Shown here: positions 28,570 to 40,700 of the stretch, one piece after another
How the letters are laid out: every line of letters starts with the position of its first letter
Position numbering within the stretch: position 1 is the first letter of the stretch
Assembly (NCBI GenBank): GCA_023333565.1
Contig: JAJKFH010001865.1
Location: forward strand, 2,542,001 to 2,606,000
Direction of reading: 5' to 3'
DNA from: Puffinus mauretanicus
Lineage: Eukaryota > Chordata > Aves > Procellariiformes > Procellariidae
DNA length: 64,000 nt
Notes under the pieces: generated by a model
What the model saw: the letters and a program-made list of their open reading frames with translations, nothing else
What the model was told of the DNA's origin: nothing
The model's database searches: none
Position numbers and translations under genes: made by a program

Positions 28570-29060
28570 ACGACCAGAGCCACACTCCTGCAGAGCAGCC
28601 CCCTTGCCTGCTGCCTGCAGCAGAACGGGCTGCCGGGGAGTACATTAGCAGCACGGCTGGCGCGAGCGCCTCCGGCCGCAGGCAGCCAAGGCAGCCCCTT
28701 GCCACCGACTCTCCGACGAGGCAGGGAGCGGGAGCGTTAACTGGCAGCCAGCTCTGCCAGGCCGCTGGCGCCAGCCCCGCTCGGGGAAGCTTTCCAGCCA
28801 GCCCTCGCCATTCACAGCAGCCGTCGGGCCGGGAAGCGTGTTGGCCCAGACTCAGCTCGACCATGAGGCAAACTGTAAGAGCAGGTAACGCTGGGGCGAG
28901 GCTGTACGCAGCACCGACCCCATCTGCCTGGCGGGGCAGCTGTACTATGGCGGAGGACTTGCACGGCAGCGAGCGTGCAGTGCCAGCCTGCACCGGAGGG
29001 GAAGGTGACGGGTTGGCCCTGCAGGACCGCTTTCTTCACCGACTTCAAGCGGGCGTTTCA
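28570..29060. promoter_or_regulatory. CpG-rich patch, possible promoter
   Basis: A local rise in CpG (for example GGCGCGAGCGCCTCCGGCCG near 28,658). On the plus strand, GACCATGAGG near 28,862 is followed by AGCAG/GTAACG near 28,886, a possible donor. Open frames on both strands show no recognisable domain. Confidence 0.3.
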
Positions 29061-31772
29061 AGTCATGAGGAGCAGCAGCGAGAGCAGGTCCCCGTGCAAA
29101 TGTTTCCAACCGAATCAATACTCCAGCTGAGCGTATTTAAATGCAAAAGCTGTCCTAGACATGGAGCAAAGGATTCCCACCAGCGGAGGAAAGCCCTTCG
29201 CTTGCTCTGCGGCACCATCTAGCGCTAACAAAGCGACAGCGCTCTTGGGAAAACAAATCCATTCCGAGTTACGCCAAGTTTAGAAATAAAGCAAAATACA
29301 AGCACATAAATACATATCCAAAACATGCAAGGCAACTAATGATAACCCATTTTCACTTTACACATGATAGGGCCTACTTCTGTCACTCCAGTATCAAAAG
29401 GTTGCTGTTGAGTAATCTAGACCGGTTGCATACCAGTTAACATCCCAGCAGCGTGCACCTCGGAGCCCAGCCACGCTCATTACCACTATTCCCATTAGAC
29501 TCAGCAGATGAGCCAACAACAGCCATATGTTCTTTAAACGTACGTGCAGCCTTGCAGCTGCCTCTCGCTCCCGTTCCAGGCTGGAAGCTACGCTGCCGCA
29601 CCGCGTACGCACTGGAAATCACGGCTGAAGGGCAACCACAGCAGCTCTGAAACACAGACCCGGCAGGCTTTTGGAAGGTGGTCAGATATCGCACTCATAC
29701 ACATCATCTCCAACAGGTACTAAGGTACAGGAAGAGATGAGCCCAACTCCTGGGGATGCTGGCCTCTACAGACCATTAGCTTAGAGATTAATATCCCTGC
29801 TCATACTCAAAACCACCACAGGTCCCAAGTGGTTTCCTCCTGCTCTGGGAAGTTACATCTACTTGCTCCAATTTTATTACCACTACTAATTGTTGGGGTT
29901 GGGGGAGGGCTTCTTTTTTCTACTTCCAAAAAAGTTCACTACTTATTATAAACCTAGATGATAAAAAAAAAAAAAAGTTTTTTTTTTTTCCAAGAGCAGC
30001 TTAAGTTCTTATCATTTTTATAGCTGCTTATTCGCAGGGATGATTTCTGTCACACTGAAGAACTTTTGTGCCAGATTCTTCAGCTTTCACGTATTCCAGC
30101 AAGTCTGACTTTAAAATAGTAGAAAATGTGACTTTTCTGCAGTGATGAAATCTCCAAAGAGTTATAGAGTTCACATCCTTAAATTCTGTAAAGCTCTACA
30201 GCTTTTGAAATGTTAAATCTAGTTGTTTTTCAAACTCCCCATTGGATCCAACTGAATAATGACAAGCTTGCATTCTCACAGATGAAAACTGCTTTGAAAA
30301 TCTGACCCAAGTGATATATATGATTTATTAACTCTAATGAACACAGCAGTCTTAAAATTCATATTTATACTTCAAATGCCCCCATCCTCTTCACTATTTC
30401 TGTACAAATTCAGCACATACAGAAACCTACTTATTTTATGTACTTTTAACAGAACCAGTTTTCCTTCAAACACAAATAATATCCCCGCTTTAAAACAAAA
30501 TGCCCCCCCCAACCTGTAATAGAATTACAAATTCAGCTTTGGGAGAAAAAACTATGTTAATCTATAGAGCTACTTAAATATACATCAGTGACACTTTAGC
30601 ATATAAATAAAATGACACAGGTAAAAATCAATTGTTCCAAAACCAAACTCACCTTCCTCTTCACCCCATCCCCAAGTCTTGGTTTTAAATCAACAAAAAC
30701 CTATGACCTAAATAGCGATTAAGTCACTTTCACATGTTCTTGCTGGACAGCAAGCACCGTTTCTAAAACTATCCTTGCTAGAAATGAATGTTGAAGTTCT
30801 AATGGCTAGGGTATCCTCCACCTTCGTCTGACCCTCAGTCGTTTTGGTGTGGGCACCTCTTTTATCCTCCAGCAGAGCCCAGAGGCACACAAGATGCAGC
30901 TGCCACAGTCAGTATCGATACTCAAAGCACAGTTTGGTGCAAAAACCTTTCTCACGTCTTTGCTGCTCCCATGAACGTTCTCAGTCCTTTCTGGATTTCA
31001 GCATATTCAGGTAAATCTTGGAGCATATTTGTGTATTCTTCCAGAAGACTTCAAGAGTTTGCTACACATTTAACCAGCCCAACTGTGGAAACAAGTGCTT
31101 TATCTCTATGGCAGATCTAGGAATCTGTATGTCCTCCCTCATCATTAGAAACAGTCGTCTTTTTTTTTAAGCCATAGCTATACCTTGCATAATTAGCCAA
31201 ATTTAAGGAAGACCGAGGACTGGAGAATCAATTATTTATCTCTATTTCGTGTTGTTAAAGTTGACAAATTCAGGTCTGACAATCAGCTAATATAACAATT
31301 TTGTTTTCTGAACACAAGCCTTTGGGAAGTGAAGTGATAACAATGAACCACCAAGACGTTACATTCAGCAGAGAGGCAAAACACATACATACCTTTTATT
31401 CTGAGTGGACAGAATTGCCTAAGATGTATCACCATCTCAAATAATGAAAGCCAGCAGAAAGGTACCAAAAGGTCAGTTAGAAAAACAAAAAGCACAGGAT
31501 AAATGAAATGGGCTGTAAGCAAATGTCTAGTGAATAAGCCACAAACATTGGACACCACTGACTTTCAACACTCAGACCTGAGCCGGTAGGTTCCCAAGAC
31601 TTAGTCCTTGATCACATAATATACCTGCAACACTTGGTGACAAGATCTGCAGACAAAAAGTCACACACAAAATCTGCTTGACATTAAAAAATAGTACTAA
31701 TTTGCAAATAGTGGTGCTCAGCACGACCTATCAATAACAGGGAAAGCTAGCACAAACATGTTAGTTTCAAGT

Positions 31773-31778
31773 TTTATT
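31773..31778 (-). terminator. candidate poly(A) signal of NAPG
   Basis: The minus strand reads AAAAATAAAACTTG. A GU-rich stretch (ATGTTTGTGC) follows about 20 bases downstream, the normal arrangement for cleavage and polyadenylation at about 31,757. Confidence 0.45.
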
Positions 31779-33264
31779 TTTCATGTTGGTGAAACACATA
31801 GCCTCTTCTCAAGAAGCAGCATCTGTAGAGCAGTTACAAACACATTTTGTGCTCTAATACACCACAGATTTGGAAAAAGAACAAATAAAGCACATGTTTC
31901 ACACTGCACTTGGGCATACTGAGTCTTAAGTTACAGGTAATTTAGAAATCTTCTGATTTTACATATACATTCCATTGGCCATCGCTCAGCCTTCATGCAC
32001 AATTTAATTTTATTTTTCTTACAGTCAACACCGGTTTTGGAAACTCTTGCTGTAAATGGTATCTTTTCCACTTTAAATCACTTAAATGATATTTACATAA
32101 GTGTGCAAATTGCTTTGAAAGATAGAAACAAACACTAACACATAATATACAGACAGCTTCTTCTATATTTAAACATTTACTAAAAGGCAGTTAACATTCC
32201 TATCACACTTTCATTGCCTAAAATAGGAGAATAAGTTATATAAAATAGACCATCTTATTTTCAGACACTTCCATTTCTGCAGATTTGGTCTTTGCAGCAA
32301 CATTGCAATCAAAGATTAACAGTCTACTCCTAAGATTCAGAGAAGCCCCTTTCAATTCAGTGGCAGCTTAATATGTTTAGTACAAGTTACTTTTGTCCCA
32401 GATTTTCCACACTTGGCACAGGGAAAAGAGAAAAAAGCTGGGGGAGTGGGAAGACATCTATTTTATTTTTTGGCAATATAAAAAGTATGCTTTAAGAATT
32501 TAATGCATAAATTTCACTTTTTCTTTTACGGGCCTTTTTGTGTTACAAGCACAGTTTAAATAAAGTCTGCAAGTTCTTTCACAGAAGCACACAAGGCTCC
32601 CAATTTCTTCTGCATGTCATCTCAGATACATACAATTGTTCACACACACAAAAAAGTAGACTCCTTGGGACCATTCAACAAAGCTGATTTCAGAATTGGA
32701 AGCAGCAGGAAAAGCTTGAAGAAAATTACTTAGTGTTCCCAGTGCTCCTACACGTGCAGGTTTTTTTCTACTTGTGATAAAAACTCCCCATAAAAAGTGC
32801 ATGGTCACTTTCATGAACAAATCCAGAAGGCAAAATTTGAGTAAACTGGAGTGAGTTGCTCCAATGGTGAAAAAAGAAGAGTTACAGGGAAGTCTTCAAA
32901 ACCATCTTTCATGTATACTTGTAATCAGAGAAAAGCAACTCAATTCCCAAAATTTCATTTAACTATTTTATAGAAGAGCAAAAACTTCTATGTACGCCAT
33001 TAATAACAAAGGGAAATTACCTGTTAGACAGTAAAGAACCACAGGTGTAGTCTCAAATAGCTTTAAAATCCAAGCTGATTACTACATAATACAAAGAGAC
33101 AAAACTGCTTTTTGATCACCCGTTAAATTGAATAACGTGACTTTTATAGCAGCCCTGCCTGCAAATCAAGCTGTAGCTTGTGCACCCATCACAACGCTAT
33201 CGAGTACTATCCACCCCAAGGAAAGTGAATATTAACCCTCTAAAAGTTTACCTTCATCACAATT

Positions 33265-33309
33265 ATGTCTGACACACTGATGTCAGACATCACATATATG
33301 TCAGACATA
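33265..33309. repeat. repeated TGTCAGACAT inverted repeat in the NAPG 3' UTR region
   Basis: ATGTCTGACA (33265-33274) and TGTCAGACAT (33281-33290) form a 10-bp stem with a 6-base loop. A third copy of the arm follows at about 33,299. It would be transcribed if the long 3' UTR is real. Confidence 0.8.
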
Positions 33310-34623
33310 TGCTTGATATTTTTGAAGACATACAATTCCTTAATACAGCAGAAACTGTACCAACACTTAACACTGTGCTTTTGGTCTATTGTTTATTGAA
33401 CTTTGGGCATCACATTTCACACACAAATCCCTGCTGGATTCCAGGTGATCTCACCCTAGTGTACATCTTGATTAGGTTCTTCTGAAAAAACAGACCACAG
33501 GTACAACTTCTAGGGTTGTCAACTTTTAAGCATAAAATGGTCAAACAAATTTAAGACACTACAGAAGCTTGCAGAACACATGATGACTTGAAACTGAATA
33601 GAGAAGATGCATTCGAATTTGGTTACTTTGGATTCTGAGCTAGTTTGAAAAATGCCATTTGTAAGAAATAGCTGTTCTATGCTTTGAAAACATGAAAGAA
33701 TGAAATGTCTTCGGAAACTAGCGTATTGGTTAGTAAATAAACACCTAGAACTCTCATGAACTCAAACATATCACTGAAACATTCCACCTAAGTTTTTGTT
33801 AAACATCGTCTTCAGAGCTTTACATTCAATGCACATTATCTGCTACCTTCAGTTTCTTTTTTGGTTATGGCATGCTTCAGAAACACCACTAAGAAAGGTT
33901 GTCCACTCCTCCCATTCCCAAGGTGCACATCACGAACACTATGCACACATTTATTTCCAAAGACTTCAGGTCAATAAAGTTCTTAAGATGAAAGATGTGT
34001 GTGTACTTTTAAGTGTGCAAGATAGCTTCAAACTATTTGACTTAGTATTTTCCACACCCACACGGAAACTGCTTGCAAAGAATAAGGTATTAAAATAATA
34101 TTCACCAGTGGAGTAAAAACATGTTGAAAATAAACTGAATGCTCCCCCTAGTGCTTACACTAGTGAAAAATCCTGCCTGGCACAATCTGCCTTAAATGGT
34201 GTTAAACAGGAGATAAATAGCCAGATAAATGATCATATATTTAACTCAGAAAACAATCACAAACATATTACTGGGACCAAAAAGTGTCAGCTGTTGAAAT
34301 CCAGCATTTAAAATTTTGTACCACTCTCTCTACTCCAGTGCTTCTGGGGTTTTGGTTTCTTTTAAACTGTGCTTTTAGCAAAAATTTCTCTCAATTTTTT
34401 CCCGTCAACTGAAGGCAAGGCCCTGAGGAAGCTCCTACCAGGTGAGAAATGAAGTCCAAAGATGTTTCAGGATGCTTTTTCTCCTGTATTGTACCCAGAA
34501 GCTGCCAAGTTAATATTAACACTCCCATATCACAATTGCAATGAAGCTCTGGTAAATCTGGTACCTTTGGATATGCTCAACATCACAAATAAGTCAGATA
34601 TTTAAGACAACCTATGTCTGTAG

Positions 34624-34773
34624 CTAGCATAGTCCACCAGAATATTCATCCTCCTCCTCATCAGCATGAGAGCCCACTGCAGCTGGTCCTCTTGCTTTGT
34701 CTTGTGCAGCGTTTGGTGATTTCTTCTTGATTCCACCTCCTGGGACCACCAAGGTAAGACCAAGCTTGGCATA
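34624..34773 (-). CDS. NAPG: NAPG exon 12, last coding exon with stop
   Basis: The acceptor is TATTGTCAG. It encodes [20 protein letters not shown], a variable linker, and the acidic tail [12 protein letters not shown] followed by TAG. In SNAPs the C-terminal region is the part that contacts and stimulates NSF. The variable linker probably accounts for the two residues more than in the human protein. Confidence 0.97.
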   Translation of the reverse strand, partial: YAKLGLTLVVPGGGIKKKSPNAAQDKARGPAAVGSHADEEEDEYSGGLC

Positions 34774-37700
34774 CTGACAATAACAAGGCAAGTTTAATTT
34801 CTGTACTATCACAGAAGTAAAATCTTGTTGAATTACACTGCACAGAATTGACTGACGCTCACAATAAACAAGCAGGTAACATTCAGTACAGAAAACAGAT
34901 TGATGCTGCTTTCAGAGTATATTTTTCCAGCTCAGAATAAGCCTAACATTGGTTCATTTTTTCTATCTCAAACACTCTGAGAATGGGATGCGAGATCTGT
35001 ATTGATAGTGCTTATTAGAGAATAACTTGGCCACATCCTACAGCTTCTGTGGTTCAAGCTTTACGTAAAAAAAAAATAATTTTTCAGTATGTAGCTCTGC
35101 ATACACTATCTAGTAATAGTTCATGTAAAAAGTCTTACAAGTGTTTTTCAGTAAGACTAGTACCTTAATTTTTACTATTCAACATAGTAACAAAGTAAAA
35201 TTAGTCAATACTGTTACAAAGTTTGGCATGGATGGATATCTCCTTTACTTCACATCTTTCCCATACTTATACTTCCTACAAGTACAATTTACAGGAAAGG
35301 AAAAAAAAAAAAGGGGGTGCGGCACACACAACTACTTTCTTAAAATAAAGAAAATTTTAAAAAAAATCTTTCACTAATTAGTACCTTGCTAAGGAATAAG
35401 TGCTGAAAAATACATTCAACAATGCCATCCTGTAGGCATCATATTCTGTGATGTTTATGCACGCGTATCAGCTTTATGGTATTTCTGAGAAAAAGCATAA
35501 GCAGCAAACTGTTCTGGCCCCTGAGGAACCAAGCAGAAAGGAACTGAATTTTGGTGAACTCATCAAACAAACTCAGCAAATCCATAACAAACTGCTCTTT
35601 CACCTAAGCCTTCCCACCATCTGAAAGGAACAATGACATGGGACTTTACACTGGCAGGCAGCAAAGTAAAAGGACACAAAGTTCACAAGCGCAGTGTAGG
35701 ATGACATAAATACATGGACCCTGCTGCTCTTATTTTCCTCTACTAGAAAAATCTCTCAACCTGAACAAGCAAAAGGATTATAAAAACATCCACTTACATC
35801 ATTGTCCATGTATTTGAAGAGTGGCAAATTACAGACTTCAGAAACTTGATCCTGATCTTGCTGGTCATACCCTTCTAAAAGTTGCTCTAGTGCTGCACAG
35901 TCTTCACTTCCATTAAATCCTGGTATACTGAAGGAAATTAAGAGTTCATTTAGGGCATTTCAGCAATCTACTTGACACTCAGCTATTTTATCTTTAAAAG
36001 CTGCTGATTAATAGCAGAAGAGCAAGCAGCTTTTAAGAATCTGATGAACTGCTTATTTCACAAAACTGTCTATAACTACTCTGATTTCTCCAGGTACATG
36101 GATCATATCCATAGAATTCAACTTTCAGCAATATTACTTTGCATGCTGAAAATAAGACCACAATCATAGTCAAGACAAAAAGAGAATATTAGAATTTTTC
36201 AATTTTTCCTGACTAGTCAATAAACTCTTCATCCACTTTACATACAGAAAAATTCTGTAATAAGTTTCTATATAAAATACAAATTGAAGACTTGGAAAAT
36301 ATGAGCAAGACGTTTAAAGATTGATCTCGAAAAAAATCTTTCTAAAAATAAAGTAACAATTTAACTTACACATATGTTCAAGTCATTTCACTAAAAACAC
36401 AGTTAAAGGAAAAATATGTTGTTTCAGTATTTTGTTACTGAAGTCCTAATGAAAGCTGAAATGCAGAGTTGCTGGGAAAGCCTGTGGAATCAGGGTTAAA
36501 CACTAATCCAGATTTTGACACCAGAATTTTCTCCTGGATGTGTAAAGAATGCTTTCTTCATTTCAAGGTATTCAACTGAACTACTTTCTGCTTTCTAAAT
36601 TATCTTTCAGTTCAATCAACTATTTTAAAAAAAAAAAGTCACAAAAAGTAGAAATCTTGCTTTTCTTCCTCCAATGTATGACAAGGGTAAGATTTCCTAG
36701 ATCAACATAACCAGAAATGTAGTAATTCACATGCTGCAAAACATTTAACAAAAACTTTTAGATTAATATTTCCCTCAATCTAATCACCATATTTGATAGT
36801 TTAGTTGATTATACTGGGATGCTGCTATTGTGCATTTTGAGACTGCATTCCATATTTCCATCCTCAAACTCCAATAAAATATGGTAACGACAAGATAGAA
36901 TTTCACTTTTTAAGGGCCTCCACAGATGACATGGCAAAAAAATTCTGAAAAAATTAAAATTCAGTTAGCAACATCCAGAAATACCCACTTTTAATCCTAA
37001 GCATTTGTTTACAATAGCTAATCCATCTCTGTTCCATTTGAAAAGATACAACCCAAAGGATATTAGTAGGGCAAGAATCCCAGCCATAACAGTATTCTGC
37101 TCAGCTTTTAACAAGGCAAAAATTGGGAAGAACTTCTAATTTCCATCTCATTTCAGCTGTCACACATAACTACTTTGTCACTGTCTCCCACGGCATTCTC
37201 CTAGAGAAGCTGGCAGCTCACGGCTTAGACAGGTGCACTCTTCGCTGGGTAAAAAACTGGCTGGACGGCCGGGCCCAGAGAGTTGTGGTCAACGGAGTGA
37301 AATCCAGTTGGCGGCCGGTCACGAGCGGTGTTCCCCAGGGGTCAGTACTGGGGCCAGTCTTGTTCAATATCTTTATCAATGATCTGGTTGAGGGGATTGA
37401 GTGCTCCCTCAGTAAGTCTGCAGATGACACCAGGTTGGGCAGGAGCGTGTCCAAAGAACGGCAACGAAGCTGGTGAAGGGCCTGGAGCACAAGTCTTATG
37501 AGGAGCGGCTGAGGGAACTCAGACTGTTTAGTCTGGAGCAGAGGAGGCTCAGAGGAGATCTTACCGCTCTCTACAACTGCCTTGTAGCAAGGTGGGTGTT
37601 GGTCTCTTCTCCCAAGTAACTAGTGATGGGACAAGAGGAAATGGCCTCAAGTTGCGCCAAGGGAGGTTTAAGCTGGACATTAGGAAAAAATTTCTTTATT

Positions 37701-40700
37701 GAAAGAGTGGTTAAACATCGGAACAGGCTGCCCAGGGAAGTGCTTGAGTCACCATCCCCAGAGGTACTTAAAAGACTCTAGATGTGGTGCTTAGGGACAC
37801 GGTTTAGTGGGCATGATGGTGTTGGGTTGATGGTTGGACTCGATCTTAGAGGTCTTTTCCAACCTTAATGATTCTATGATTCTACTTCTTTATGACTAAC
37901 TTTTTATTTTAGGTTCATTAAGAAGAATCACCATGGTAATTAGAGCTAAATCTGTTAAGAGTGAAAAAAATTACTGATAGCCACCTACCAGGGAATGCTA
38001 TTACTGTACTGTAAGCAAACAGAAATACAGGCTTAAAATTGGACAGACAGTGTTTCCATTGCTCTTTCATAAGAATAGATCTGCATTAATGAAACATTCA
38101 GTTTAAAATTATAGGACATGAAGTAGACTTACCTATAGCTTTCCCTCACACATCTTTCTGCAGCAACATAGTCATTTCTGTGAAGATGAACTAAGACTTG
38201 AGCAATAGTTTTCTAAACAAAAACAAAAAAATCCAACCTGATGATTCTTTAGAAATGAACAGTAAGATATGAGAAAAATACCAGACTGCTAATATTTAGC
38301 GTGAAAAAGGTCATTACAATGATTCTAAGACACTGACACAAGAGTCAAAACAACATAGTGAAAAAATAGTAAGCCATATCCTCAGCTGGTATGAAATAGA
38401 TTATCTCCTATAACATTGTAATGAGCTATCGCACTAAGCAACAGTTTTTGTGGTTTGTTATTTTTGATAACATTTTTATTTTTGATGTGTTTTTTGTTTT
38501 TGACAGCTCCTGTAGATAATAGCATCTTATCTTCAACATTACAGTAGTGAAAAAGTATCTTCAACAGTACAGTAGTACACAGTTAGAGGTTGGGGAAACA
38601 TGCACTACCACAAATTCTCATCATTTAGCAAGAAACGTATGCGTGAATCAAGAGGTACATATTGTCAGTCAGATGTCAACTGTCTTTAAGTTACCCAGAA
38701 AAACTTGAAATGCACTATCAGAAATTGTCACTTAGCATTTACCTTATAGCATGTTGGGTAATTTTCAATTTCTTTATAAATACTTTTTTCCTTTTGAAGA
38801 GACAATGCAGCCTCATCTAATCTAAAAAACCAAAAAACAGTTAGGAGTATCAGTGCCAGGAATACAGCATAATGACCCTGAGTCTAATTATAAAGTATTT
38901 AGCTGATACACCGGCAAGTCTACCGGAATAAAAAGCAACACAACTGAAAATCAGCAGTAGATCTTACTAACAGAGTAGATAAAGAGATATATAGTCAGCA
39001 ATTCCTTTTGTATACATGCAGGCCAAGAACATCTTTGGTATTCATTCAGAGAAACCTCATTTTTCATAACACTGTACAAGATGAATGCCTTGTTACGTAC
39101 CCTAACAGATTTCTGTATGTCATGAGGTAGGTCACCATAAGCTATCAGTAAGTCTGATATCCGTGAACTATCAATATTAAGTCATAGCAACTGGTTTTGA
39201 GTTTCAATATTCTTTTAATCATCATATTAAACTTCTAGAAATTAGCAATAGCATGTGAGCCATAAAGCAGCAGAGCAACCAAGTCTTTCAGATGTTCTGA
39301 AGCGACGTTGACTTGTTTTCACAGAAAGACTTTCAAATTACTTTGTAAATTTCCTTTTCTGACTACAATTCTGCAGTGAAATAGTGTGTCTTAAAAGTAG
39401 AGTTAGAAACCTGACAATTTCTTAAAGGAACTACATGTTTCAGTGAAGCAAGTCTAAGCTGAATTGCAGGTCAAGTTTGCTGCTAGCAATTAACAATTAA
39501 AATGAATTCCCATTGAGACTCCAAGATACACTCTTCTTTACGAAGTCCAGAATCAGACTGCTGGAAACAGATTTCTTTCCTCAGGTTAGTCACCTAATTC
39601 CCCTATTTTATATTCTACAGCTATAAAAGACTTTCAAGTACCTTCTATGTATTCGTGCTGGAAGAAAAGAAAAAAATTTCCTGAAGTAGTTTAAGAATTA
39701 ATGAAAACTGGTGTACGTGCTTTCTAGCTATTCAACAAACACAAAGGAAACAAAGCCTTACAGCCCACATTCTCCCATCCCAGAACACAAAACAGGTGGT
39801 TCCTGGATGAATACGGCATATCCCACAGAAACTTAATTTTAGTTTGAAATGCGTCCCAAAGAAGAATTAAGTAACAGTATATAAACCTAACAACAATCAC
39901 TATTGAAGACTTAATTACATTTAAAAAAAAGAAGGCATAAAGCTATACCTGCGTCCTCTGACTAGAAGTCTTGATGCTTTCCCTAGCATTTCTAACGCTT
40001 GCCGTAAACGTTCTTCATTCTAGAGAAGAACAAAAAGAATTCGTGCATTCGTTATTTCATTTGCATAGAATTAAGATCACTAGACCTTAACCTAAGTATG
40101 TCACCTGTAACTTAGAACAACTGTTAATTATTATATCAGCAGTTCACACACTTAAGGGAAGTGAAGAGTACTGGTGCACCCAATTCCCACAGCCAGCTCC
40201 CATGTGGATGTACAGAGCAAAGTAACATCAATGCAAACTTGCTAATCTGGAAACATGTGACAACTGACCATACAGAAGTACACTAAAGGCAGGAGCAAAA
40301 AGGCAAATCATCTGCTCATGGGATGGGTAGAGCATCAAGCAAACTCTTCTCTTCTGTGCCTTCAAGGATTTCAAAGTATTTTAGGTGCAAGGACTCAACA
40401 GCAGCCATGTTCCCTATCCTCTGGGCTGCCTAACGAGGCAGAAAACTTGACGACATACAAAATTCAGATTCAGTCAAGTCCCAAACTGAGAAAAAGGCAA
40501 AGCAAACTGACTCCTAACTTTTATAATCTCCTTCTCTACAGCATAAGAAGCCTTCAGCTTCATAACTCAGCCACTGATGCGAAAGGAAGGAAAAATAATT
40601 TAGAACCTAATCTTAGACTTTTTCTTAACTTTATAGCTGACCCTAAACACCAATTCATTCATCTCCATATACTTTCTGGGACTGCAAAGCTCTTTGCTGG

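Larger units (their letters stand above)
13750..31750. other. gene-free stretch with two GC-rich patches
   Basis: No exon is recognised. In the human genome the side downstream of NAPG faces the 3' end of PIEZO2, but no PIEZO2-like sequence was seen here. Apart from the listed patches, hairpin, G-tract and possible CR1, nothing stands out. Confidence 0.5.
31757..34623 (-). other. NAPG: probable NAPG 3' UTR
   Basis: This is about 2.9 kb after the TAG without any recognisable coding exon or repeat insertion. The distal end is set by an AATAAA and a GU-rich element near 31,745-31,778. Earlier AATAAA sequences on the minus strand (for example near 33,950) could give shorter forms. The length is inferred; no transcript evidence is available here. 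Confidence 0.5.

Noticed and set aside
28568..29222. Open frames of 119-141 codons on both strands
   Set aside because: These are GC-driven frames in the CpG-rich patch, without domain or family resemblance.
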